This document shows positions 16,872 to 25,175 of a stretch of DNA of 49,710 nucleotides, piece by piece. This stretch comes from Myxococcales bacterium. GTDB lineage: Bacteria; Myxococcota; UBA727; VGSZ01. The notes beneath the pieces were generated by a model. The model had not been told where the DNA came from and ran no database searches. It worked only from the letters and a program-made list of their open reading frames with translations. The stretch is from contig JAHFED010000026.1 of the NCBI GenBank assembly GCA_023248635.1, forward strand, positions 1-49,710, in the 5' to 3' direction. A program made the translations under genes and the position numbers. The stretch's first letter is position 1. Each line of letters begins with the position of its first letter.

Positions 16872-19800
16872 GTGTCTGCCTGGGCCCTTCTGATCGCGGT
16901 GAGCGGCGTCTGCGCGGCGAGCAGCGATGCCCCTGGGGTCGTCGACGGCGTCGCCCGCCTGACCACCCTCGATGTTGCCCAGGATCTCGCCGGCACGTGG
17001 AAAATCCGCTTCGACGACGACGACGCCTACCGCAGCCCGGGTTACGACGACGACGACTGGGAGCGCATCAAGGTGCCGCTGGGGATTGGCCTGCAGGGGC
17101 ACGCCGAGTTCAGCGGCGTGTTTTGGTACCGCTTTCGAGTCGAGCTTCCGCCCCGTGCCGGTGACAAAGCCGCGCGCCTGCTGGGCGTGCGGCTGGGGCA
17201 GCTGGACTCCGCTGTCGAGGTCTTCATCGACGGCGTCTTCGTCGGCGGGCGCGGCCATGTCCCCCGCGACAGCCACGACCCCGGGGTGCTCGCGACGAAC
17301 ATGCACGGCGTCGATCCCGTGCCCCAAGGCGCCGACGACGACGGAACCCTGGTCATTGCCTTGCGCGGGTGGCGCGATCCGCTGCGTGCCGATTCCAAGC
17401 CGGGCCGCGGCGGCGTCACCCACGCCCCCCTGGAGATCGGCGACGTGCGCGAGCTGGCCAACGCCGAGGTGACCGCCGACCTCGACGACGTCGCCTTGTG
17501 CGCCATCTTCCTGGTCACTGGCTTCTACCACCTGCACCTGTGGCGACGACGTCGGGAGCAGGTCTCGTATTTCTGGTTCGGCGTCTTTGCGATCGAGGTC
17601 TCGGGCTTCATCCTCTTCGCTCGTAACATATCCTATTCTGTAATTAATGCCTACTTAATTCACGAAAAATTATGGTACCTTTTCCTCTTCCTGGCGTTCC
17701 CGACCTTCATCCAATTTCTCTGGCCCTTCCTCCAGACCAAGATCGGCCGGGGCTGGCGCGTGGTACAGGGCTTCAGCTTGGCGTACGGACTGGTCGCGAT
17801 GTTGTGGCCGTCCGTGTGGTTCGTGCACAAGTTCATCGTCTGCTGGGAGCTGCTCGTCTTGCTCCCCGTGAGCCTCGGCATGGTCGCCCTGGTGGTGCGC
17901 CGGGCACGAGCGCGAGACCCCGAGGCCCGAACGGTGCTGGTCGGAGTGCTGGCGCTGTTGGCGACCTGCCTCAGCAACTTCGGCGTCGAGCGCAACGTCT
18001 TCCAGCTCCCCGAGCTCACGAACATCGCGTTCGGCGTCTTCGTGCTGACCATGGCTGCATCCCAATCGAACCGGTTCACGCGGGTCTATGGAGAGCTGGA
18101 CCACAAAAATGCCGAGCTCTTGCGCATGGACAAGCTCAAGGACGAGTTCCTCGCCAACACCAGCCATGAGCTGCGCACCCCCCTGAACGGCATCCTTGGC
18201 ATCACCGAGTCCCTGGTGGACGGCGCTGCCGGCGTGCAGAGCCCGGCCAGCCTCGAAAACCTGCAGATGATCATGACGAGTGGTCAGCGCCTCTCCTCCC
18301 TGATCAATGATATCTTGGATTTCTCGAAACTGCGAGGAGGTAAAGTAAGCATGCAGCTCACGCCCCTCGACCTCCGTCCGGCCGTCGACGTCGTCGTGCG
18401 CCTCCTGACCCCCCTCGCTCGCAAGAAGGGGCTCATGCTCGACAGCCGCATGCCCCGCGACCTGCCGCTGGTGCTCGCCGACGATGCGCGCTTGCAGCAG
18501 GTGCTGATCAACCTTGTCGGCAACGCCATCAAGTTCACCGACACCGGGAGCATCAGCATCCAAGGCGCCGTCGACGGAGCGTTCGTCTCCTGCACGGTCA
18601 CCGACACGGGCCCCGGCATCGCCGAAAGAGACCACGCGCGCATCTTCGACGCCTTCGAGCAAGGCGACGGGACCACCGAGCGCGTGCACGGCGGTACCGG
18701 GCTCGGGCTGTCGATCACCCGCAAGCTCGTCGAGCTGCAGGGCGGTCGCGTCGGACTGGTCTCGGCTCCGGGCCAGGGCTCGAGCTTCACGGTCGCCTTG
18801 CCCACGGCCACGCTGGAGCAGCTGTCCAACAGCCGGGCGGGCAGCGACGGCGTCCTGCCTAATTCAGCGATCACCCCTGCGCTCCCAGCGGGCCCCGACG
18901 AAGAAGCGATGGCGGAATACCCCGTCGGCCCAAACGCCGCGGCACCATCGACGGCGCCAGCCAGCGAAGTCGCGGACAGGCCGATCGTCAGCGAGGTGAA
19001 GAAGCGTTACCGCGTCCTGCTCGTCGACGACGAACCCATCAACGTGCGGGTGCTGGAGAACCATCTGTCCTCGAGCTTCGACATCGCCCGCGCCGAGAGC
19101 GGGGCCGCGGCCCTGCGCCTTCTCACCGACGGCTTCAAGCCCGATCTGGTGCTGCTCGACGTCATGATGCCCCGCATGTCGGGCTACGAAGTGTGCCGCC
19201 ACATCCGCGCGCGCTTCTCTGCCAGCGAGGTCCCGGTCGTGCTGGTGACGGCCAAGGACGGCATCGCCGACATCGTCACCGGCTTCGATGCCGGCGCCAA
19301 CGATTACCTGACCAAGCCCGTGGCCAAGCTCGAGCTCTTGGCCCGCATCGGGGTCCACCTGCAGGTGGCCAAGATGAACGAGGCCACGTCCCGCTTCGTC
19401 CCCTTCGAGTTTCTCTCGATGCTGGGGAAAAAGAGCCTCATCGACGTCGAACGCGGGGATCAGGTCCAGCGCGAGATGAGCGTTTTGTTTTCCGATATTC
19501 GCAGCTTCACGACGATCACCGAGAAGGCGTCGCCGGCCGAGAGCTTCCGCTTGGTCAACGAATATCTGGGCCACATGGAGCCCTCGATCAAAAACCACGG
19601 CGGCTTCGTCGACTGCTTCATCGGCGACGCCATCATGGCCCTCTTCGACGGTGAAGGCGGAGGCGGTGCCGTCGGTGCCGTCGCCGCGGGGGTCGCCATG
19701 CAACACGCTCTCCCGGCCTTCAACGCCGAGCGCGCGGTGTTGGGGCTGCCCCTGGTGGCCATCGGCGTCGGCGTCAACACCGGGCTGCTGACCTGCGGGA

Positions 19801-20252
19801 CCATGGGCGGGCGCTTCCATGTGAAGTGCACGGTCATCGGCGACTCCGTCAACACCGCCAGTCGCGTCGAAGGCATGACCAAGATGTATGGCGCGCGTCT
19901 GCTGATCGGCGAAGCCACCCGCGACGCCTTGCCCCCTGGGCGCTTCACCCTGCGCGTGGCCGATCGCGTGACCGCAAAGGGGAAAAACGTCGCAACCACG
20001 ATCTACGAGGTGCTCGACGCCGACGTCGACGACGTGCAAGAGCGCAAGCGGGCTTCTTTGGATCGCTACCAAACTGCCCTCGCTGCCTACGCCGCCCGAG
20101 AGTTCGCCGATGCCGGCGCCCTGCTCGACGAGCTCGCCCAGATCGATCCTGCCGATCAGCTGGTCGCGCTGTATCGTGATCGCTGCCGCGCCTTCGTGGC
20201 CGCCCCCCCACCCAGCGATTGGGACGGCGTCGTCAGGCTCGAAACCAAGTGA
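16872..20252 (+). CDS. Hybrid sensor: extracytoplasmic jelly-roll + 7TM + histidine kinase + REC + class III nucleotide cyclase
   Basis: Inner-membrane signalling protein of 1126 residues. Order: signal peptide (1-15); beta-sandwich similar to glycoside-hydrolase-2 sugar-binding modules (about 30-190, DDDDWERIKVP and FWYRFRVELP); seven hydrophobic helices (about 205-405, 7TMR-DISM-like); HisKA with His432 in NTSHELRTPLNG; HATPase (about 530-650, NLVGNAIKF, DTGPGI, GTGLGL); REC with Asp763 (LLDVMMPRMSG); class III cyclase (about 868-1050) with metal aspartates Asp875 and Asp919; and a TPR-like helical tail. The cyclase keeps IGDSVNTASRVEG, with the ribose Asn and transition-state Arg. The residue four before Asp919, often Lys in ATP cyclases, is Cys915, so substrate choice is uncertain. 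It probably couples a periplasmic ligand to phosphorelay and cAMP-like output. The start is GTG. Confidence 0.93.
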   Translation: MSAWALLIAVSGVCAASSDAPGVVDGVARLTTLDVAQDLAGTWKIRFDDDDAYRSPGYDDDDWERIKVPLGIGLQGHAEFSGVFWYRFRVELPPRAGDKAARLLGVRLGQLDSAVEVFIDGVFVGGRGHVPRDSHDPGVLATNMHGVDPVPQGADDDGTLVIALRGWRDPLRADSKPGRGGVTHAPLEIGDVRELANAEVTADLDDVALCAIFLVTGFYHLHLWRRRREQVSYFWFGVFAIEVSGFILFARNISYSVINAYLIHEKLWYLFLFLAFPTFIQFLWPFLQTKIGRGWRVVQGFSLAYGLVAMLWPSVWFVHKFIVCWELLVLLPVSLGMVALVVRRARARDPEARTVLVGVLALLATCLSNFGVERNVFQLPELTNIAFGVFVLTMAASQSNRFTRVYGELDHKNAELLRMDKLKDEFLANTSHELRTPLNGILGITESLVDGAAGVQSPASLENLQMIMTSGQRLSSLINDILDFSKLRGGKVSMQLTPLDLRPAVDVVVRLLTPLARKKGLMLDSRMPRDLPLVLADDARLQQVLINLVGNAIKFTDTGSISIQGAVDGAFVSCTVTDTGPGIAERDHARIFDAFEQGDGTTERVHGGTGLGLSITRKLVELQGGRVGLVSAPGQGSSFTVALPTATLEQLSNSRAGSDGVLPNSAITPALPAGPDEEAMAEYPVGPNAAAPSTAPASEVADRPIVSEVKKRYRVLLVDDEPINVRVLENHLSSSFDIARAESGAAALRLLTDGFKPDLVLLDVMMPRMSGYEVCRHIRARFSASEVPVVLVTAKDGIADIVTGFDAGANDYLTKPVAKLELLARIGVHLQVAKMNEATSRFVPFEFLSMLGKKSLIDVERGDQVQREMSVLFSDIRSFTTITEKASPAESFRLVNEYLGHMEPSIKNHGGFVDCFIGDAIMALFDGEGGGGAVGAVAAGVAMQHALPAFNAERAVLGLPLVAIGVGVNTGLLTCGTMGGRFHVKCTVIGDSVNTASRVEGMTKMYGARLLIGEATRDALPPGRFTLRVADRVTAKGKNVATTIYEVLDADVDDVQERKRASLDRYQTALAAYAAREFADAGALLDELAQIDPADQLVALYRDRCRAFVAAPPPSDWDGVVRLETK

Positions 20253-20267
20253 TGGAGCAGGCCCGAC

Positions 20268-21707
20268 ATGAGCACTGGCAAGCAAGTCGTTCGCGGCACC
20301 GCCATTTCCCTGGTGGGTCAGCTCGCGACCCAGATGCTCCGCTTCGCCGGCAACATCGTGCTCGCCCGTTTCCTCCCTGAAGAGGCCTTCGGCATCAACG
20401 CCATGGTGTTCGCGCTGACGACGGGGCTGTGGCTCATGTCCGACGTCGGCATCGGCGCCAGCGTGATCCGCAGCAAGCGGGACGACGACGACTTCATCAA
20501 CACCGCCTGGACCCTCTCGGTGGTTCGCGGCGTCATGCTCTTTGGCCTTGGCACCCTGGCCGGCCCCCCTGCCGCTTGGTTTTACAAAGAGCCCCAACTG
20601 ATCTGGTTGCTGCCCCTGTGCTCGACGATGGTGCTGCTGCTGGCAGCGGAGTCGCAGGCCTACTGGGTGCAGCAGCGGCGCATGGCGGTCGGTCGCATCA
20701 TGTCCATCGACGTCGCTTCGCAGGCCATCGCCCTCGCCGTCGCCATCCCGGTCGCCATCTACACCCGGCACGTCATCGCCCTGGCCTGCGCCGCCGTCGT
20801 GTCGGCCATCGTGAAGTTCCTCCTCACCCACCTGATCCTGCCCGGTCCCCGGATGAAATTTCGTTGGGACAAGCTGGCGATCAAAGAGATCTTTGCTTTC
20901 GGGCAATGGATCTTTCTATCTACGCTCTTTTCTTTTCTTGCCACGCGCTGGGACGTCTTTTCTCTGGGTCGGCTCGAGGGCTTCGCTCTTCTGGGCGTGT
21001 ATGGTTTGGCGGGGCAGATCACGAGCGTTCCGAACCAAATCTCGATTCAGGTGACCAATACGGTTTTGACACCGGTGTTGGCCGACGCTTTTCGCGGTTC
21101 CGCCGAAGAGCTGCGCACGCGATTGACCCAGGCCCGGCGCGCCTACCTGCCGGCGGCGGCGCTGCTCTTTTTGGGAGCGGCCACGACAGCGCCGGCGTTC
21201 TTTCAGCTCGCTTACAAACAGAACTTCCACGCTGCGGGTCCCATGGCCCAGCTGCTGATGTTGCCGGCCTGGCTGGCGTTTTTGCAGGAGGCGTCGTCGC
21301 GCGCCTTGCTCGCCGCCGGGGATGGGCGCGGGCTGGCCTTGAGCAACGCCGTCAAAGTCATTGGCACCATCATCGCGACCCTGGTGGGCTTCGAGCTTTG
21401 GGGGTTCTGGGGCTTCGTCGGCGGCTGCGCCGTCGGTGCCGTCATCGGCGTCGTCATCGTCGGTTGGCGGCTGCGGGAGCACGGCGTGACGGTGCTGGGG
21501 GGGGACCTGATCGCCACGCTGGCGTTTCTGCTCGTCGGCGGCGCTGCCTGCGCCATCCCCGTGTGGGCGGAACCGCTGGTGGGCGTGAACGCGGCCTGGC
21601 TGACCCTGATTTCCTGCGTGGTGCTTTGTGGGCCCCTGGCGGTGATCGTCTTTCGGCGCGCGGCCGAAGGACGGGGGCTCGCGCGGGCGGCCACCAGCGA
21701 GGCCTGA
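20268..21707 (+). CDS. Polysaccharide/lipopolysaccharide flippase (Wzx/WzxC-like, MVF superfamily)
   Basis: Integral membrane protein of 479 residues with about 12-14 helices. The N-terminus (VVRGTAISLVGQLATQMLRFAGNIVLARFLPEEAFGINAMV) is diagnostic of the polysaccharide biosynthesis flippase family, which moves undecaprenyl-linked oligosaccharides across the inner membrane. QWIFLSTLFSFLATRWDVFSLGRL and the GxYGLAGQI segment match WzxC-type members. No glycosyltransferases are adjacent, so the partner pathway is not shown. It begins 15 bases after the hybrid kinase stop and is probably cotranscribed with it. Bases about 20898-21075 are an AT-rich patch. Confidence 0.92.
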   Translation: MSTGKQVVRGTAISLVGQLATQMLRFAGNIVLARFLPEEAFGINAMVFALTTGLWLMSDVGIGASVIRSKRDDDDFINTAWTLSVVRGVMLFGLGTLAGPPAAWFYKEPQLIWLLPLCSTMVLLLAAESQAYWVQQRRMAVGRIMSIDVASQAIALAVAIPVAIYTRHVIALACAAVVSAIVKFLLTHLILPGPRMKFRWDKLAIKEIFAFGQWIFLSTLFSFLATRWDVFSLGRLEGFALLGVYGLAGQITSVPNQISIQVTNTVLTPVLADAFRGSAEELRTRLTQARRAYLPAAALLFLGAATTAPAFFQLAYKQNFHAAGPMAQLLMLPAWLAFLQEASSRALLAAGDGRGLALSNAVKVIGTIIATLVGFELWGFWGFVGGCAVGAVIGVVIVGWRLREHGVTVLGGDLIATLAFLLVGGAACAIPVWAEPLVGVNAAWLTLISCVVLCGPLAVIVFRRAAEGRGLARAATSEA

Positions 21708-21760
21708 CGACGACGGCGTCGGCGGGCCTGGTTCACACGTTCAGCTCTCCAACCTGAGCT

Positions 21761-23092
21761 TCACGGACTGATGCCAGATTCCGCTGTGGAATCGCTCTTC
21801 TTGAAGGCAATCCACAATACAAACGAAAAGATCATGATCGCGATGTAGATGCCAAACAGATGTGGTTTGGTCCAGATCATCGATGCCAGTGCAACGATGG
21901 TCAGCACGAGAGAAAGGGCGGGGACGAGCGGATAACCCGGTGTCTTGTAAGGCCGGGGCAAGTCCGGCTCCATCTTTCTCAGGCGAAAGAGCGCGATGGT
22001 CGAGAATAAATAGAGAGTGAGTGCACCAAAAATCGCCAGCAAAATGATGTCGCCGGTCTTGCCGGTCAGCAGAACCAACAGCCCAACGAAGAGGTTGAGG
22101 GCCAAGGCGATCATCGGCGTGCCGCGCTTCTCGTCGAGGCGGCCGATCTTGCGCGGGAGAAAGCCACAGCGCCCCATCTCGAGCAGGGCGCGCGATGCGG
22201 CGAGCAGAATGCCGTGGAAGCTCGCGACCAGCCCCAGCAGGCCGATGCCGGTCAGCAGCTTGAACATGGGATGGCCGGCGCCAACCACATGACGAATGGC
22301 CAGCGGCAAGGGCGAATCCGACTGCGCGCCGTCGACGCCGTTGACGAAGAGCACCGCCCGCCAGCCGGCGACGCCGACGGAGCCAAAGAGCGCGATCATC
22401 GCCAGCACGACCAGAGTGCCCATCGCCGACAAGAAGCCCTTGGGAAGGTCGCGCTGCGGATCTTTGGCTTCCTCGGCGATGTTCGCGATGCCTTCGATGG
22501 CCAAATAGAACCAGAGCGCGAAGGGCAACGCGAGGAAGGCCCCGCCCCAACCGTTGGGGAGCGCGTCGGTGGAGAAGGTCTCCCACTGAAACGCGGGCAG
22601 GCAGACGCAACCAAAGACCATGAGCTCGATGACGGCGATGATGGTGATGATGAGCTCGAAGCCCGCCGAGATCTTGGTGCCCCACATGTTGATCGCGGTG
22701 AAGAGAAGATAGGCGCAGAAGGCGACGACGTTGACGTCGAGGCCGAAGCCCGTGTTCATGTAGCTGCCGATGGAAAAGGCGATGGCGGGAGGCGCGAGCA
22801 CGTACTCGACGAGCTGGGCCATGCCGACCACGAAGGCCGTCTTTTCGCCGAAGGCCCGCCGAGCGTAGACGAAGGCGCCGCCGGCTTTGGGCAGGGCGCA
22901 GGAGAGCTCGGCATAGCCCAGCACGAAGGTCACATAAAGCACGGTGGCGACGAGGGTGGCCACGAGCATGCCCCAGGGGCCGCCCTGCTCGAGACCGTAG
23001 TTCCAACCGAAGTAGCTGCCCGAGATGACGTAGCCGACGCCGAGTCCCCAGATCATGAGTGGACCAAGCGTGCGCTGCAGTTGTTGAGACAT
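21761..23092 (-). CDS. eat: APC-family permease, ethanolamine permease-like
   Basis: Inner-membrane transporter of 443 residues with 12 hydrophobic segments. The N-terminus LQRTLGPLMIWGLGVGYVISGSYFGWNYGL closely follows the ethanolamine permease subfamily of the amino acid-polyamine-organocation superfamily. ELSCALPKAGGAFVYARRAFG and the EGIANIAEEAKDPQRDLPKG helix-6 motif support APC membership. Start ATG 23092 is chosen by family N-terminus; AAGGAGG lies unusually close (one base). The frame is open upstream to 23257 without similarity. No ethanolamine ammonia-lyase genes are nearby. Bases 21770-22070 use AT-rich codons. Confidence 0.9.
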   Translation of the reverse strand: MSQQLQRTLGPLMIWGLGVGYVISGSYFGWNYGLEQGGPWGMLVATLVATVLYVTFVLGYAELSCALPKAGGAFVYARRAFGEKTAFVVGMAQLVEYVLAPPAIAFSIGSYMNTGFGLDVNVVAFCAYLLFTAINMWGTKISAGFELIITIIAVIELMVFGCVCLPAFQWETFSTDALPNGWGGAFLALPFALWFYLAIEGIANIAEEAKDPQRDLPKGFLSAMGTLVVLAMIALFGSVGVAGWRAVLFVNGVDGAQSDSPLPLAIRHVVGAGHPMFKLLTGIGLLGLVASFHGILLAASRALLEMGRCGFLPRKIGRLDEKRGTPMIALALNLFVGLLVLLTGKTGDIILLAIFGALTLYLFSTIALFRLRKMEPDLPRPYKTPGYPLVPALSLVLTIVALASMIWTKPHLFGIYIAIMIFSFVLWIAFKKSDSTAESGISP

Positions 23093-23150
23093 GCCTCCTT
23101 CTCCGTCGGGGGCCGCAGCGTGTCCAGTCGCCACCAGGGTAGGGTGGCCC

Positions 23151-23468
23151 ATGAAGAAGAGCTTGCAGCGCGTGGCCCTGTTGTTCGCCGTCGGCGGCTT
23201 CGTCGGCGACGTCGTGGCCATGGCCTTGGGACCGCGGGCCATCGCCTGGTACCACACGCCGGGATTGGGTCAGGCGCTCTGCCAGTGCGAGGACGTGACG
23301 CGCGAGACCGCGGCGTGGATCATCAAGCTGCAGCTCGTCGCCACAGTCGGCGGCGGAGCCCTCTTCGTCGTCGTCGGCGTGATCGGATCCCTGGTGTGGC
23401 GCCGGCGCTCCCAGGCTGCGGCCTTGGCGCTGGTCAGCCCTTCGCCGCCGGCGGACTCCGGTGGATGA
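23151..23468 (+). CDS. Small two-helix membrane protein, unknown function
   Basis: Predicted 105-residue protein. An N-terminal helix (VALLFAVGGFVGDVVAMALG) is followed by a hydrophilic loop with CQCED and a second helix (LVATVGGGALFVVVGVIGSLVW), ending in a short Ser/Pro-rich tail. No family was recognised. The ATG is at 23151. Its 3' end overlaps the convergent gene at 23434 by 35 bases, and its promoter region is shared with the divergent permease. Confidence 0.6.
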   Translation: MKKSLQRVALLFAVGGFVGDVVAMALGPRAIAWYHTPGLGQALCQCEDVTRETAAWIIKLQLVATVGGGALFVVVGVIGSLVWRRRSQAAALALVSPSPPADSGG

Positions 23469-24012
23469 GCACGGCCACCACGGCCGTCATCTCGATCAAG
23501 GCGCCGATGCCAAACATCCGCCAGCCCATCATCGACAACTGGTGCACCGAGAGCACGACGCCCAACAACATCGTCAGGCCCACCGCCATCAGCGCGATGC
23601 GCCGAAACACCAAGCCCCGTTCGTCGACGTCAGCGGCGGCAATGAGCGCTCCCCGCAAGCCGGCGAAGGACAGAAAGAAGCAGACCCCCAGCGCACGCCA
23701 CCACAGCTCCGCGGTCCAGGCGTCGCACCACACGCCCAACAACCACAGGAAGGCGCCCAGCACGGCGGCCACAGGTCCCAGACGCGAAAAGCGTGAGGGC
23801 GTCTTCTTGCCCGCGTGCTGCGCCCCCAACCCGAAGGCCCCAAAAAGGCCGATGCCGAGGCCGTTCAAGAGCAAGCGCGCCCCGGCGGGACTGATGCGAC
23901 CCGTGATGATCCAAGCGACGCCGACCGCCGCGCTGACGATGACAGCCACCAACAAGAGCCGGAGCAAAAGGCGGTGGAAAAAACCCGGTTGCGCCGTCGA
24001 CGTTTCGGTCAT
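23434..24012 (-). CDS. Multi-pass membrane protein, unknown function
   Basis: Predicted 192-residue protein with about six hydrophobic helices (for example LLLRLLLVAVIVSAAVGVAW, LLLNGLGIGLFGAFGLGA and IALMAVGLTMLLGVVLSVHQL). A cytoplasmic HAGKKTPSRF loop lies after helix 2. No recognisable family or catalytic residues. It sits 74 bases downstream of apbE on the same strand and may be part of that transcript. The 3' end overlaps the small convergent membrane protein. Confidence 0.68.
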   Translation of the reverse strand: MTETSTAQPGFFHRLLLRLLLVAVIVSAAVGVAWIITGRISPAGARLLLNGLGIGLFGAFGLGAQHAGKKTPSRFSRLGPVAAVLGAFLWLLGVWCDAWTAELWWRALGVCFFLSFAGLRGALIAAADVDERGLVFRRIALMAVGLTMLLGVVLSVHQLSMMGWRMFGIGALIEMTAVVAVLIHRSPPAAKG

Positions 24013-24086
24013 GGGCCGAGAGTAGCCAAGAACCCGCAGCCCCGCGGATCGCCCCGCTGCATGTCGTGCGCTGGATCAAACCGACG

Positions 24087-25169
24087 TCAGGGTCGAGAAG
24101 CCGGGAAGCCCGCCGTCGTCGACGCCGTGAAGGTCCGCTCCCCCTTGGTCTTCAAAAAGAGGGCTTCGGTGGCCGGGAAGCGATCGAGGATGGCGCGCGT
24201 GCCCTGTTCTCCCAACACGATGCAGGCCGTCGACAGGGCATCGGCCACGACGACGTCGTCGGCGACGATGGTGCAGCTGACGAGATCACTCTTGGCGAGA
24301 GCGCCCGTGCGCGGATCCAGAATGTGGGCCTCGCGGTAGGTGCCGCTCGTCGACAACGCCCGCACGCCTGTGCCCGGCTCAGGTGCGTTGCCCTCAGGCC
24401 GGGCCACCAATTCCACGACCCTTTCGACTTCGTCGGGACCGGCGTCGGGAGCGGGGAGGTTGACGCCGACCTGCCACGGTCCCAGGAGCCCCCGGCCAGC
24501 AGCGACGACCTCGCCCGCAACGTCGACGAGCACGTCGCCAAACCCCCGCTCGAGCAACCCGGCCATCACCGCCGCCGCCGCCGCTCCATCTCCCACCGCC
24601 GTGGCGTCGACGACGACGTCCTCGCGATCTTTCTTCAGCCCGCCGCTGTCGATGTGCAAGAGCTGAAGCCCAGTGCGAGCGCGCTCCCGAGCGATGTCGG
24701 CCGGTAGCGGCACCGCGCGCGGCAGGGCCTTGGTGACAGCGCTGAGGCCCCAGAGATCGAGCAGGGGACCGATGGTGATGTCGAAGGCGCCGTCGGTCTT
24801 GGCCCCGACGTCGAGACAGGTGGTCAGCACCGTGGCGAGACCTGGCGTGACGCCGACGGGCTTGGTCCAGGCTGCAGCATTGAAGCGCCGCAGCTCCGAC
24901 TCCGGTTGCCACAGCGAGAGCTTGCGCTCGACCTCGGCGAGGGCGGCCTCGACCGCTGGGGCCTGCGTCCGGGCCCGCAGCAAGGTGGCGGCGTCGCGGG
25001 CGATGATGGTGACCTGCCATTGGCTGGTGAAAATCTCACCGCCGAGCTTCACAGCCTGGGGGAACACCGGCACGGGGGGCGGGGCCATCGGCGTGGGCGT
25101 GCACGCGCCGACGAAGGCGAACACCACCGCGAGCAGCCCGACAGCAAGGCGATGTGTGGGCGATGACAC
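24087..25169 (-). CDS. apbE: FAD:protein FMN transferase (ApbE), lipoprotein form
   Basis: Periplasm-facing enzyme that transfers FMN from FAD to Thr/Ser of target proteins, about 360 residues (family 320-360). The N-terminus has a lipobox VGAC (Cys23 from GTG 25169). Family landmarks are LSLWQPESELRRFNA, FDITIGPLLDLWGL, a GDVLVDVAGEVVA segment in place of the usual LVNIGGE, and STSGTYREAHILDPRTG with the typical metal-site TSG(D/T)YR. The GTG at 25169 is favoured over TTG 25175, which abuts the preceding stop. The upstream gene ends at 25176, so the two are tightly coupled. No FMN-acceptor motif (S/T)GAT was noticed in the neighbours. Confidence 0.93.
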   Translation of the reverse strand: MSSPTHRLAVGLLAVVFAFVGACTPTPMAPPPVPVFPQAVKLGGEIFTSQWQVTIIARDAATLLRARTQAPAVEAALAEVERKLSLWQPESELRRFNAAAWTKPVGVTPGLATVLTTCLDVGAKTDGAFDITIGPLLDLWGLSAVTKALPRAVPLPADIARERARTGLQLLHIDSGGLKKDREDVVVDATAVGDGAAAAAVMAGLLERGFGDVLVDVAGEVVAAGRGLLGPWQVGVNLPAPDAGPDEVERVVELVARPEGNAPEPGTGVRALSTSGTYREAHILDPRTGALAKSDLVSCTIVADDVVVADALSTACIVLGEQGTRAILDRFPATEALFLKTKGERTFTASTTAGFPASRP

Positions 25170-25175
25170 CAGCAA

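Noticed and set aside
18864-20906. 680-codon minus-strand open frame
   Set aside because: It lies antisense to the kinase/REC/cyclase gene and part of the flippase gene, whose domains are unmistakable. The composition is typical of a GC-rich shadow.
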